Positions 10,497 through 22,071 of a stretch of DNA of 64,000 bases are shown here, in pieces. The notes below the pieces were generated by a model, which was given only the letters and a program-made list of their open reading frames with translations, was not told where the DNA came from and did no database searches. Every line of letters starts with the position of its first letter. Within the stretch, counting starts at the first letter, position 1. The stretch is taken from NCBI GenBank assembly GCA_012845835.1, contig JABAKD010000025.1:9615779-9679778 (forward strand), read 5' to 3'. This DNA comes from Undaria pinnatifida. Its lineage: Eukaryota; Sar; Phaeophyceae; Laminariales; Alariaceae. The translations under genes and the position numbers were made by a program.

Positions 10497-10690
10497 GTGT
10501 ATGCGGAGACATTCGAAGGCAGTGTGCATGTGGTGGAGTGGCCCAACTGAGGGGAATATCTGGAGTTCGGTGCCTATTTCGATCAGGAGATCAACGGAGT
10601 GCAGTGGATGGCTCGTCTCCAACAACTCACCTTTGGGCGCCTTTTCAACCAAGGGTTGGGGGAAGCATCGTGGCCGGGTCCTCTCTATTT
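10497..10690 (+). pseudogene. FNIP/LRR-repeat gene relic
   Basis: In one plus frame the sequence reads TFEGSVHVVEWPN, stop, then LEFGAYFDQEINGVQW and LQQLTFGRLFNQGLGEASWP. These are three 22-residue units with the F-(D/N)-Q-x-I and V-x-W-P landmarks of the intact FNIP-like gene at 22.3-24.3 kb. An in-frame TGA lies at 10548-10550 and the frame cannot be extended convincingly, so this is a decayed fragment of the same family. Confidence 0.7.
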
Positions 10691-10699
10691 AATTATTGT

Positions 10700-11315
10700 G
10701 GGCTACGAGTGCGAGCACACCACGGACGGAATCACTAATTCTGCAGGGGCAAGGGTGCAGGTGGTTTCGGCCAGTATGGTGGAATAGTCTCCAAGTTCTG
10801 CTGGTTGGCGTTTTTTTGGGTAGTATGAACCGTGTAGACCGTGCCTGCAGAGTTCTACGCAATTAAATAAGATATTTGGGGTGGTGTTATACTGAAGTGA
10901 AGTAAGTGTCAAGACGTTTGAAGGCAGCCTTGGCGGGTACACGGGTAGGCCGAAGGGCAGTACGAGTATGCTTACCGAGGAGGAGACGGAGTTAGCGGGT
11001 AGCATGTTAACTTGTGCCTGGCACGTACACAAAATTCCGGGAAATAAGGAATTCGGGGACGCCACACTGCAGTTTGTACGGAATGGGAAGCGCACTACAC
11101 AGTGTACACCAGACACGAGCTTTCAAATTTGAAATCTAGCCTGGGCGAGTAATACTGGTACATGGATTGAAGCACAGTACGAGCATACCTGCCGGGGAGG
11201 AGACGTGGTGTGGATTGCATGTAATAGATGCGCGGAAGAAAGAAGGCAGGCGGGGTGCGTTCCACAGCCCTCAGACCCCCCTCCCCCCCCCCGCCAAAAC
11301 GCGCGTTACGATTCC
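10700..11315. other. No clear gene; short diverged duplication
   Basis: The string 'cagtacgag.at.c.t.ccg.ggaggagacg' occurs at about 10953-10985 and again at 11174-11207, so roughly 35-70 bp are duplicated 220 bp apart. A 137-codon minus-strand frame (10703-11116) opens at GTG and has no recognisable domain. Confidence 0.35.
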
Positions 11316-11317
11316 TG

Positions 11318-11480
11318 CTGACCCTGATCTAAGGGTAATTGCCGATCTATATGCCTAATGATGACACACACAGTAGCACGGGCAATCGGAGTATCACACA
11401 CAACTTGCAAAGATGAGTTTCGAAGGAACCTTCAATTCATCCAGCTGTAGTGGTTCTGTATTCTATTATAAGTTTTCATA
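11318..11480 (+). repeat. MSFD module, diverged copy
   Basis: Contains 'ctgctgaccctgat', 'gccgatctatatgcctaatgatgacacac', 'cggagtatcacacacaacttgcaaag' and ATG 11413-11415 opening MSFEGTFNSSSCSGSVFYY. Sequence before the ATG is more conserved than the coded residues after position 5. The frame stays open for 70 codons. Confidence 0.65.
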
Positions 11481-11582
11481 TAATGTTTTGTCACACATAC
11501 AATCTGTGCGCTCGACCGGTAGAGCGATCGATACTCCACTTTGCCACTCTTGCGCGATGCGCGATGCATTTGCCATAATTTC

Positions 11583-11665
11583 CAATAATTTCCAACAACT
11601 CAACTATGAGTTCGACCTTGGATGAGTGGTCGAAAATAAACTTTGCAAGGGGCGTTTGCGCAAAA
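11583..11665 (-). repeat. MSID-type module, degenerate
   Basis: The minus strand reads 'cttgcaaag' followed by FIFDHSSKVELIVELLEII, which aligns with MSID..KFVELAADVLRII except that the ATG is lost and one or two residues are inserted. It lies about 100 bp from the MSFE copy, in opposite orientation. Confidence 0.45.
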
Positions 11666-12050
11666 TCAGCAACTAATTCTCCTTTGCAAATCAACGACGA
11701 AGAAAACACACATATTACGTCGTTTAAATGCTATGGATACTTCGCACTGCTGTAATGAGGTCAACCACACGCGTTGCCCTGCTGTTATTCAATTTACTTT
11801 TAATCATCGATGCAAGACCTAATTACGCGTATTAAGTAGTCAAAATAGCTCATTTATATATTAATCCATACTCAACGTCTCCAACAGCCAACGCGGCAGG
11901 CAGACGCGAGGGAGTTTGGTGGAAGTCAATACGCAAGGGGAAGGGGAAAGGAAAGGGGGAGGGCACATGTAGCAGAGTAGCAACGGTAATGCTCCAGCCA
12001 GTACTGTTAGAGTACGGACTATGCGAGAAGCCGCTGTCGGTACAGCACAG
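11666..12050. other. No gene recognised
   Basis: No domain, tandem repeat or RNA gene is visible. Confidence 0.4.
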
Positions 12051-12054
12051 CGGT

Positions 12055-12915
12055 GGCCTCTGTCGCCGTCTGCTCTAAAGTACAATACTCTGGAACAATA
12101 GACAAGGTATCAACTAACGCAGATAGTGAGCTTAGCGTCGAGATAAACCGGCGTCTTCAGACGACCTGGGCGTGCTTTCAGCGGTACAAGATGAAAATTA
12201 GTGACCCTCCGGGTGTGCGCTTATGGCTGAACGTGCGGATGCTGAAGCCGACATGATCTAGACGCTACTTTACGCGTGCGTCACGTCGATCCTGAACAAG
12301 CCTGACAACGACAGGCTACGGCAAGTTCCCCACTTCATGCTACTTCGATACCTCGTCTGGCGGACACGAATGCGCGAAGACCACACACTCTCGTACGGCA
12401 ACGCGCCTGCCAAGACAGAGTCCAAGGGCATTGAGGCGACGGTGCAGAAACGGACGATATTACTACTGGAGTTCGTGGCACATCAGGCGCAAGAGCGCCT
12501 GCCGCGGAGGCTGATTTTTTTGCGACCGGATTGAGGTTAAGGGCTACTCCAGTGGGCGATATAAGGACTGGATGGTGTGTCTAGAAGAACATATGGCGGA
12601 ATTTATATGGACTTCGAAAAGTGTGGCGAAAGACAGCACAGAAGGTCGGCAGATGGTTTCGACGCGGTCGAGGAGGGGGTGGAGGCATTCATGCGGAAAA
12701 GGCATCACGCGGACGAGCGCATAGCTCCAGAGCGACACGCGAAGTTCGCGCCAGCGACACCAACCGCTGACACCAACAAGCGGGGTGGGGGGAAAGGAAG
12801 GGGGTGGGTGGGTGGGTGGGTGGGTGGGTGGGGGGGTGTCCTGCCCAAGAGACTGAAGTGTGGGTCTGGCGATCATCTTCCTGACGAATGTGTGCCTTCC
12901 CATGGCCGTAATTAG
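12055..12915 (+). pseudogene. LINE reverse transcriptase, C-terminal relic
   Basis: Frames in series read ELSVEINRRLQTTWACFQRY, then (after a shift) TSILNKPDNDRLRQV, then QERLPRRLIF, GRYKDWMVCLEEHMAEF, a WRKA-like region, a Gly-rich low-complexity tract, and VLPKRLKCGSGDHLPDEC. The order matches the C-terminal part of non-LTR retrotransposon polymerases, where 'RLPKR' and 'W(L/M)..L..D' follow the thumb. At least two frameshifts and a stop break it. A second copy lies at 61824-62455 on the minus strand with the same order. Upstream endonuclease and catalytic RT blocks are not present, as in a 5'-truncated LINE. Confidence 0.65.
12798..12834. repeat. (GGGT)n microsatellite
   Basis: About nine GGGT tetranucleotides within the Gly-rich part of the LINE relic. 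The tract encodes alternating Gly/Val/Trp, replacing the poly-Gly stretch of the other LINE copy. Confidence 0.9.
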
Positions 12916-13690
12916 CTATCGCCCCCGCGGACTTCTTCGCATTGCTGTGTTCTCCCGTCAGTGCCATGCATGCATTTGATGCCCTCTATGTGCCCAATGC
13001 ATTTGTTCAACCTCCAGGATCTGCTATTCTGGTGTTGTCGACTTGCTTTCGTTGCTCTCGTTTCTACTATTTGCTTTCTCTGCTCCAGTTTGCTTTCATT
13101 AATTGTCAATTCCATCTGGGGTCTTTCAGCACACATGCGTATTGATAGCGCTGGCTCGTTGGTTGGTTGACATTGTCCGCAACACCCTCTCAATAGTGAG
13201 TGCCAAGTTCACTTATTCACTTACCTCTTACTACGTGTACATAAAACGTGGTCCTCGTATATCTGACGCGCATTGTTCGTCTTTTTTTTTCGTAGCGTTT
13301 TAATAACACATTCTTTGTCGTTTGCCACGTCTCTCCTGCTCAACGCTCGATGGTCGAGGGCAACACCAACACAGGAATCTTTCTCACGACGCATAAACGT
13401 ACCCTCCTTCATGGTACCCCTCGAAAGCACGCACTACCAATATCCCAACGTCGGGCTGATAGCATACGAAGAAGCTCGTCACTTTAACACTGCTCTGCCC
13501 GGCGCCACTCATGACACGAACGACGAAACCTAAACGCCGAAGGCATGACTGCTGTGTGGTTCGGTACCTGTGGTCTGTTTTAAATGCTGTGCTACTGCTG
13601 TGCGCTGGTTCGCTGTTGTTCTGTGTGTGGTAGGCGTGTGATGTGTGCCGATCCCGGCACGAAGACGCCTTCCATTTCATTTGAAACAAA
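12916..13690. other. No gene recognised
   Basis: Several frames of 60-106 codons on both strands overlap, none with a recognisable domain or signal. Nothing I can support. Confidence 0.4.
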
Positions 13691-13751
13691 CAATTCCATT
13701 GCAAATAGGCAATTAAGCATGCTTAACTAAGAAACTTCCAGTTAACTTGCC

Positions 13752-13886
13752 CAATCACGCGACTTGCTTAAGGAAGCAACTAACATGCTTCACTATGCAA
13801 CTTTCCCCCAAAATAAGCAAATCACGCGACTTGCTTAAGGAAGCAACTAACATGCTTCACTATGCAACTTTCACCCAAAATAAGCA
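13752..13886. repeat. 67-bp tandem duplication
   Basis: The unit beginning 'atcacgcgacttgcttaagg' at 13754 recurs at 13821 with only two or three differences across 67 bp. A third, poorer partial unit may precede it (13700-13750: 'aagcatgcttaacta'). Confidence 0.9.
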
Positions 13887-13889
13887 AGA

Positions 13890-15740
13890 ATCAACCCCAC
13901 CCTTTTTTTGGATGAACACCAACACTTTTTGTTTTTTTTTACCAAAACTCGACTTCGGGAGTTCCAGTTATGTCCACGAATCGGATGCAAAAAGGGGGTA
14001 AAAACACAACGGGAAACAGCACAAGATACGCCGCGAGACGAGCAAAAAGGGTCGACATTGTTCGTAGGACTGTTATGCTCGAAAAACGAGGGCCCTTGTG
14101 GTCTAGAGTCTCACCACCACGCGGCCGTTGAGGTGTACGCGGCACATTACAATCACCGAGGGGGGTTTGGTTAAGCGTTTGTTATCAGCTCTATTAATAC
14201 ACACATACGTCAATTCTTTAATATTTTCACGCCGTTATTGTACCGCCAACTATGGTCAAGAAAGCGTCGCCGGGCTGGGCGTCTGCTGCGCACGTTCAGC
14301 AAGGGGTCCCCCTGGAGCATAGGAAACGGAACTTGGTTAGGAAGCCCGAAACAGCACGGTCCGGTCAATAATAAATGTTTTGGAGGGTGCGGTTGGTAAG
14401 AATGCTGGTCTGCAATGGACCTCAACGTTTGAAGCAAGTACAGCAAGGTGCCATCAATCATCTCGAAAGTGTTCCCCATCGTATTGGCGTCGGGGAAATT
14501 TGAATTTCGCCTTTGCTCGAGTCAACCCATCTCTATGATCTACAACTAAATGTGTCATAGCGTACTCCAGGGGATTACGAGAGGAAACAATAACCCTCTA
14601 TCGCTGGTAAGGAGCCAGAGGGGGGGGGTTACTGGTGCTAAAACCGAGTCCAGACAATTTAATTTTTTTCTTTGGCCTTCCCAAAAGTATGGCTCCGTTT
14701 TTTCTCTTTGTGCGCTACAGTGCGTAGGCCACACTTGGTTGGTTGCTCATATAATGCCATTCATTCATCTTACATGGTTTGAAGGGTATCATGCCCGGTC
14801 GTACTCAATGATAGCTGCCTGGCAGAATAATATACAGCCCAAACTCCAGCAGGAGCATATTATTTTACTGGGGTTTTCTGGTGGAATATTTACGAGTCGA
14901 CGACGTGGAGCGCACGCCTATCGCCGATCTCATTCGTCATAAACACAGAAAGAGGAGATTAAACCCGTCAGGAAAAAAAAGCTATTGCGACAAACGTACG
15001 TGTAGTAGTTGACAAAAACGTAACACAGTTGTTTACCAAGCAAGTGTGGCATTTCTGGTAAGTATTGTAGGATAGCTAGTATCTTCAGGCCATCTCCTAT
15101 AATAATGAAACCTGTTGGCGGGTCGCAGAGCCAGACGGCCAGAATCGGGTTGAAACCCCTACAATAAACTCGATTATACACTTTTTATTGGACAAAGCTA
15201 ATGTATCGTAAAGTAGTCAACAACGGCGATCGCTCGACTGACTAAGTACTCGTATGAGTTCGCCGCACCAGAGCGTTTCAGCGCACGCTGGTGAAACTTT
15301 GTAGGTGGCACAAGAGAAAGCACGCCGTGTGAGCTTCACGCGAGGAAGGTTGTGTTCGCCCTCTCTCTCATCGATCTCGCGTGCATCTTCACCGACACGT
15401 CTTAGACGCTGGGTGTCCTCTGTCAAGACTGGCAAGGCTCTAGTAGTCGTCACCGATACTATCTGATCCCACCGGCTCGTGGTGAGGCCCAAGGTGTACG
15501 CCAATGGGTAGCGGGACACGGTCAGCAAGAGCACGAGAACACCGATAGTGCGTGTCGCTTGCTGAGTAGATAGAACGTGTGATGATGATGTCTCCGAGTC
15601 TCGTACTACTACGAGTACTGCTTCTTTCGGCTTGTTACACGTTTGTTGCCTCAGATGATGTATGGAAAACCAAGTACAGACGCCTTATTTCGGACACAAT
15701 TTTATCCAAAACTGCGGCCTTATTTCACATCGGCAGATGA
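13890..15740. other. Unassigned region
   Basis: No recognisable domain. A minus-strand open stretch at 15217-15600 encodes a hydrophobic segment (IGVLVLLLTV) followed by a charged region (EDAREIDEREGEH), but no ATG supports a secreted product. Other frames are short. One stretch (14607-14640) is G-rich. Nothing else is supported. Confidence 0.4.
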
Positions 15741-15744
15741 TCGA

Positions 15745-16500
15745 TTCCGAGGGACCTGTACCCTCTCCTGCGCGCGTCGTCGTACCGGCCAGCGCAACGC
15801 TCATGAAGCTTCACGACTTCGGCGCGAGGGACCTGTACCCTTTCTCGCGGGCGTCGTCTGTACCGACCGCACCGGACGCCCTCCCAGCCGCCGTTGGAGT
15901 GGAAGGGGCCTGTCCTCTCTTCCGCGAGTGCCATCGGTACTGACCCGGGGGGACGCCCTATCAGCCGCCGTTTGAGTGAGACGGGCATGCGCGCCCTCTC
16001 ACAGTTGCCGTTTGTACGGACTCCCCACGATTCTCGTCACAGTTCATCACCTGCAGTAGCGTGAGCGCGAGGGGCCTCTAACCCCTCCTAGGAGTGTCGT
16101 TTGTAATAACCCGCGGGACGCTAAACCACGTGCACAATCGGTCCCTGTTTGCGCACGAGGGGCCTGTACCCCCTCTTGCAGGCGTCGGTTTTGCCGACCT
16201 CACGGGACGCCTTGACAGCCGCTATTCGGGTGCAAGGGGCCTGTACTCCCGTCCGCTGGCGGTGTCGGCACTGAACTCACGGAATCCTCGCCTCTGCTTC
16301 ATCGCCTGCAGGCGCATGAGAGAGTACAGCCTGTACTTTCTTCCGCGAGTGTCGTGAGTACCGAGCCGGGAGACGCTCACCCAGGTGCACAATATGTCAT
16401 TGCTTGCGCGCGCGGGTCGTGTACCCCATCCCGCGATCGTCTTTAGTACCCACCTCGCGGGACGCCCTGCTAGCCGCTGTTGGAGTGCGGGGGGGGCACA
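15745..16500. repeat. Degenerate GC-rich tandem array
   Basis: Roughly 85-110-bp units built around '(g)aggggcctgtaccccctc', then 'cg.gggcgtcgt' and 'gaccgcgcgggacgcc', 'agccgc.gttggagtg' recur at about 15748, 15826, 15905, 16065, 16157, 16235, 16330 and 16425. Units are 60-80% alike. Long open frames through it are a by-product of composition. Confidence 0.7.
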
Positions 16501-16504
16501 TTCT

Positions 16505-16710
16505 ATAGTATACCCCTCTTCAAGCTCCTAACATCGTCAGGAGCTTCAATGCCGCTTCTAGAAACTGATTTGGACGAAGAGAAAAAAGAGCTACCCGATG
16601 ACCAAGTCCTTGATTTGCTGTAGTAGGAAAAAACAAAAATTATCCCCAGAAAAAATAACAATGCCGACGATTTTGGGTTAGGGAGTCCGGTTTCCCAGAA
16701 ACCGTTGTAG
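16505..16710 (-). repeat. Family A copy inserted in the GC-rich array
   Basis: The string 'gccgacgattttgggttagg' and the AT-rich sequence before it match family A (minus orientation). The GC-rich array resumes on the other side at 16735, so this copy interrupts it. Confidence 0.45.
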
Positions 16711-16734
16711 CCGAAACGTATACATCTAACGTGG

Positions 16735-16885
16735 CAGCGGTCGGGGCTATACCCCCTCCCGCCAGTGCCGTCCGTACCAACCCCACGGGGTGCTCGTTTC
16801 AGTTCAACACCTACGGTTCCTCGAGTGTACGGGCTTGTACCCCCTGTCTCCGCGATCCTCGCTGGTACCGTCCAGGGACGACCAT
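16735..16885. repeat. GC-rich tandem array, continuation
   Basis: Two further units ('gggctataccccctcccgccagtg' and 'gggcttgtaccccctgtctccgcg') of the array at 15745-16500, beyond the family A insertion. Confidence 0.6.
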
Positions 16886-16889
16886 ATGG

Positions 16890-17469
16890 ACGATACATGA
16901 ACGATCAGAGATAGGTGCATTCGTTGGATTGGGAGGGGTGTGTACGCCGAGTTTATGGGAGTCCATCGATGTCGTTAAGGGACACCCATAAAGACGCGTC
17001 GGGAACATTCACATCTAGCTGAAGTTCGCCGAGTCCGTTGGACCAGGGCCGCTCAACCCCGGGGTGATAGCACACAAGTATCTTTCACCGTCGCTGCATT
17101 ACACCACAAACAGCTTGCCCCGTATCCGCAACAGAGACGGGTAAGGAAACTAAGCCGTTGGTGCTCGATCGTGTGAACGTGGCGGGACCGAAACGGTGGC
17201 CATCGGAGCCGTGGTAAAATGAATTGCACCGACCACGAGTAGGCAATTACACGTTCGCTCCGGTCGCGCTGCGGACGGGAGCCGGTGAGCACGGTCGCGG
17301 CTTCCTGATGGGAAGTCGATCCGACGAACACCGAAATATTCAATGGCAAACAACTGGCGAGTAGAAAGAGTAACCCTCGGTGAGGAAAACCTCAACCCGC
17401 GCGGCAAACAAGCACTGCTGTACAAGCTAGCTGACATCGGCACAACCCCGACAAGACTATACAGCGGGA
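16890..17469. other. Unassigned, possibly 5' part of the retroelement relic
   Basis: No clear domain. Several frames closed by stops; it may hold the decayed gag or leader of the reverse transcriptase relic that follows. Confidence 0.3.
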
Positions 17470-19470
17470 TTGTGTGCGGTGTATCCAGTTGGATGGATCG
17501 TTGGTAGCCACACCAGTAGAAGCCGCTAAAAATCAGGTATTTTTTGGCGACATTCAAGGATTAAAGGATGTTGACGAACACATCATGATGGTAACCAGGG
17601 AGGTTCCGGTGAAGGTGGTACACCACGGTTCGAGTCGCGACGGCGCCTTACAGGACGGTAACAACCCCAGCGCTGCCGACTACTGACCTGCGAAGATGAA
17701 AACGCTCAGCCAAGACGTACCAAAAAACGCCAGAAAAGCGTAGCGTTAATGAAGTACGCCGGGCTCGAAACTCCAAACTTGCGGGCGTCACCTCTGGGAG
17801 CAGTGGTGGCACATAATGTCCGGATAATGAACGACCTCTTCTGCGAGGCGCAAAAAAACAAAAAAAAACAGCACTTAATGCAGCAAATGATTCCGACAAT
17901 CCCCAACTTCCCCAGAGAAATAGTCAGCTTGAGAAAACAAAAATCCAACCAAGCGCGTGTTTATTGCCAAGGCTGACTTATCCGACGGCGTTCGGAAAGT
18001 TGTAATAGATCCACACCACGTTTCTCAATTTCGATACACTGTAGTTGGGGAGTTGGTCGTCATCGATGCTAGTCTGATGTATTGGGTGGTCAGCCACACA
18101 GGGTTCTCGGGCGTGAGGTCGGCCGCCGCTGAACTCGCTTACTGTAACACCACGTTAGCCTTGGCCCAAAATTGAGCGAAGGAGCTGACATGATGGCAAA
18201 CGTGAACGTGGTCGACCGTTGGGCAGAAGGGAACCCATCGACAGTATCCGCCGACGCAGATAAAGTACGAATCTTGAGGGAGGGGGAGCGAACCCGTTTT
18301 TCGCTACCGTGTTTCTTCGACGATTACCTACAAAATAGGGTGCAGCATTCAGGCGACGGCGCAACCGCCCTAACCGGCCTCGGAAGCCTCCGACCACGTG
18401 CGCTTGTTCGGGCTAGGAGAGGCTTGAGTTATGCCAATCCTAGCGTCCAAACCGACTACTGATTGGGACACCGCGATAGACGCCCTGGTATATACTATGA
18501 ACTCGCACACGATGAGAATCTCGTCGACACGTGAACAAACCCTCGCGACCGAAAGACTATTGGTCGATCGCTTGCGCACGAGCAAACGGCACGCAATAGG
18601 GAGGGATATCGGGATGGCGGGGGAAGTTTTGGAACGTGTCATAAGTAGTTCGCGCTGGCAGGCGTTTCGTGAGGAAAATGTCAAGACTTACGTGATTACT
18701 TGACGAGAAAAACCTCTGTAATCAGGACTTTTTGAGGTTGGGCAGACAGGTCAACGCCGACCTTCTCTTTTGGAAGTGGGCGATCTGTGGCAAACTCCTG
18801 TCAGGCGAAGAGGCAGCTAGCGCGCCCTGTTCAACTGTGCTAAAGCACCCGGATACACGGCACTACCTATCCTATAGCGGCTTTGACGCTGTCGGCGGGT
18901 ACTCCGTTGATCAATCCATGTGGGGATACGATCTCCCACCTCAACTAATGACCGAACTAAAGACAAGGCCGAACAACACGAAACTGGTACCGTCACGATT
19001 AACCGGCTAGTTACTGGGGGTGACAGTGATAGCTTGGGTAATGCTGGAATGTGGGACATGGGTTCACGGAAATCTCCCTATCACTGCTCGGAGTAGAGAC
19101 TGTGGTATAGCCGAGAGCGGCTATTAGAGGAGTGGGAATTCGTACCGAGGGGCCGTCGACGCGGCAAACCGCTTCATGGCGCGATATCACAGGGGCGAGG
19201 CGGAGGAAAGCTGGCTACGCCACGCAGCAGTGAACACCAAGAGCAGCAACACGGGGAAACCGTGGGGATTGGGGGGGGGCGGTGCAGCCAAACTGATACA
19301 ACTGTCAATGCATGCAGAAACGATGTAGCAGATCTTATGGCAAGGTACCGGTTCGACCAACTTATGGAGCGTGAGGTACATTAGCTATGAAGCCTACCGT
19401 GAGTGGCAGCTTTTCGCGTTGTTTCTGTTGGTTAGTTCAACAGGGAGAGCGCAAAAGTTGCAGTAATAAT
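17470..19470 (+). pseudogene. Retroelement reverse transcriptase/RNase H relic
   Basis: Plus-strand frames in series resemble a retroelement polymerase. At 17957-18175 the residues AKADLSDGVRKVVIDP look like the RT palm block (A-D-L-S-D-G-F). Near 18316-18327 F-D-D-Y marks the catalytic YxDD region, displaced by a frameshift. At 18431-18700 a thumb-like frame follows (TTDWDTAIDAL), and at 18732-19010 the residues SYSGFDAVGGYSV resemble an RNase H active-site strand. At 19387 YEAYREWQLF could begin a recombinase or connection domain. At least four frameshifts or stops break it. The family (Ty3, DIRS-like or other) is not fixed by what is visible. LTRs were not found. Confidence 0.6.
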
Positions 19471-19474
19471 GCTT

Positions 19475-19925
19475 GCTCTCTTGCTTGTTTTGTTATGTTT
19501 CTGTTTTCTTGTTTTGCCTTGTTGCTCTCTTCTTTCCCATATTTTCCCTCCCCACCGGCCTTATGTCGGTATCTTCTTCCCCTTCTATATGTTGTTTCGT
19601 CCGTGCAACAGTTTTCTGTTCCTCTTCAATTTGTATGTATTGTTCTTCTTGTAGCCTTTCTGATCTGCTTGCATATCATTTTTCAGAACTCCTGTCTGTC
19701 GTTTGGTTTCTTTCCTCTTGATTTCATTATTTTTTTCTTATATTTATGGACTGGCTTGTTTTGTTGTGGTCTGGTACCCGGTACCCTAGCATTCTACTTG
19801 CTTTACCTTGAACAATTGTGTTTGGTTGACTCTGTCTCACAGCCCGTGACCACTTAATCTATATCTCTCTAGGATAAAAAATCAGCACGGACACTGGGTG
19901 AACCGATATCGATGGGTAGAAATAA
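19475..19925 (+). repeat. Dispersed repeat family B, plus-strand copy
   Basis: Pyrimidine-rich stretch with 'ccctccccaccggccttatg', 'tcgtccgtgcaacag', 'acccggtaccctagcattctacttgctttacc' and the terminal 'atctctctaggat' and 'gggtagaaa'. It is the reverse complement of the copy at 3912-4510. Hydrophobic ORFs here are compositional. Confidence 0.6.
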
Positions 19926-20244
19926 TGGTTTATCGTAAGGACAATAGGCCATTATCATTAGGAGACCCAATTGCGACGCACGGTGATGACATCGTCCCGT
20001 CAGGTGCGTAAATAAGAGCGGTGGAGCAAAATACGAGAGGGCTTGTTTGCTCATTAGAATGCACGGCCGCCTCGAAATCATAGGCGGACCGAGATATCGG
20101 CAGGGTGGAGACGGTCGGGCTCGGGTCAGTGGGGCCGAGCATGCAGAAACAATGCTATGGAAAATGGAATGTCTGGGTTGCAGAGAGTGAGAGGAACAGG
20201 GCAGGGCCCTCTGGCTGACGCGTGCTACGACTGAGGTAACGCTT

Positions 20245-20485
20245 TTCGTCTGAAATGGGCCAGTTTCTGAACAACGGGCCTTCGATGATCCAAATCTTCG
20301 GAAGTAGGCCATCTTGTTTTGCAATATTCTTCTCGTCGTGTACCAAGGCCCTGCAAATTTTCATCCGGTATCATAGCAGCTTCATTCTTCATCAAATTAG
20401 TGTTTGGGAGAAGCCTGAAGCTCTTGAATTGAGAAAGATTTATCAGAAAATGAGTGGTGCACCTCGATCGTAGCACGCGACGGCT
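20245..20485 (+). repeat. Dispersed repeat family A, plus-strand copy
   Basis: Contains 'gtttctgaacaacgggcctt', 'cggaagtaggccat', 'tctcgtcgtgtacc', 'ttttcatccggta', 'aagctcttgaattgag' and 'gtggtgcacctcgatcgtag', in the same order as the copy at 43875-44095. Confidence 0.6.
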
Positions 20486-22040
20486 TCTATACAACCCCGC
20501 CGGCCTTAATCAAGTGCAGTCGGAATTGATGGAGTTCATGGCTTGTCGTTGTTGTGTTTATAATAACCAACAGTCGGCCGTGAGGGGATATCTTGCCGGG
20601 TGCGAGCTACCCACACCATTCTGCGTGATTTTCGCCGCGGGGAAAAGGATCGAGCGTGCGCACGGCTTCGTCGCAGAAACGCATGTAGGTCAGATTACCG
20701 CTGACCTGGGCCCTTGCCAAAAGGTGCGTTGAACAATCAGCACTCAGTACACAGAAAAATATATCGCAAAGTGGACACGTCCGACTGCAAGTTCGTCTTG
20801 TTCAGAGAGCAATCGACCCTTCCGCGTTTATCTTGCCGAATTATTGTTACCGCGGTGCTGGTCAACCAATGTTTAGCCTTCCTCCCCGACACGTACAACG
20901 GCCCGGCTTTAATTTTTCGATGTTCCGTTTAAACTAACGCCCCATCTTGGTTGTCATCCGCGAGATGTCATGGAGAGTAAATATGCTACTTTGCAGCACT
21001 AATCAATACTAGCACTGAGATCGCCCGATCGGCCACCATCATCAAAGCAGGCCACCAGAACATAACTACGCACCACTGATTAACTGCCGAAATAAGCGCC
21101 TTTGGAACGGGTGGCAGTCTATCGCTTTTCGCTTGTCTGTATCCTGACGAAGTTAACAACAAGCCAATACCTCAGATTTGACGGCACATAGCGCGAACAC
21201 ACTACGCGCGCGCACTGCTGTCTTTGGACACCAATTTTCTAAGCCCGTGCATCAATCCTTCCATTTTAGCGTACCGGAAGTTGGGGGTATCGCAGCAAGA
21301 CTCCTCTCCCAGACTAGATAAAAAAAGGCTTCGTCATGTGGCAAAGCTAGATGATCATTTTCCACACGATGCAAACCTCCAAACATTCCCGGTTCTAAAC
21401 CACACCAACAAGAAGGAAAATCCGTAAACATAGAAACTACTTGCAGGAGAATATCTGCGTAACAAAACGTGAACAACGCCGTCATCATTCGTGCTGCAAT
21501 AAGGTACAATATTTTGCGGTGCATATGCACCAATTTCGATAGAAGTACAAACAGATGCTCTTGGCGCAATCTTTCCTTAGGTTCTCGGGGTAGAAAACGT
21601 GATTGGAGTTGTCGCTATCTTCCTCGTGAAACAGTGTCACATGACCTCGTCCTCCCATCTCTAGCATAACAACCTCATAATGAATGCAAAACACGTATGT
21701 CAGAACCCGTTCACGTACAATAATGAATACCCAACTTGCAGTCAAGTAATTACAAAAAAGCCACAAAACAAATACCATGGTAGTTTCCCGTGCGCTCAAA
21801 GTTCAAATTAGGGTTCACCACAGAAACAAAAGAGGATGAAGACGTTCACAACACAATGCAAAACACGAAAGACATGACCCAGGCAAAAGCTGTGACAATC
21901 CTTAAATGGAGACCTTCCTTTTACATTCAGCTCATGGAAGTCAGGCGCCACCTTGTGCGCCAAGAACCAACAAAATCCCGAGCAGTCAAACCCGAGCCCT
22001 GATGACACGATGACCTGGACACCCCAACGACCGGTTTGCA
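20486..22040. other. Unassigned region
   Basis: Frames of up to about 106 codons on both strands, none recognisable. The stretch 20700-20935 has moderately open frames on the plus strand and might include an exon, but no motif supports it. Confidence 0.35.
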
Positions 22041-22071
22041 AAAATGACAGCCGGACTGCGGCTGTCATTTT
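22041..22071. other. Perfect 13-bp inverted repeat (hairpin)
   Basis: Arms AAAATGACAGCCG and CGGCTGTCATTTT flank a 5-base loop. It lies about 185 bp beyond the stop codon of the minus-strand LRR gene, so it would sit in or just after that gene's 3' untranslated region. The role is unknown. Confidence 0.8.
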
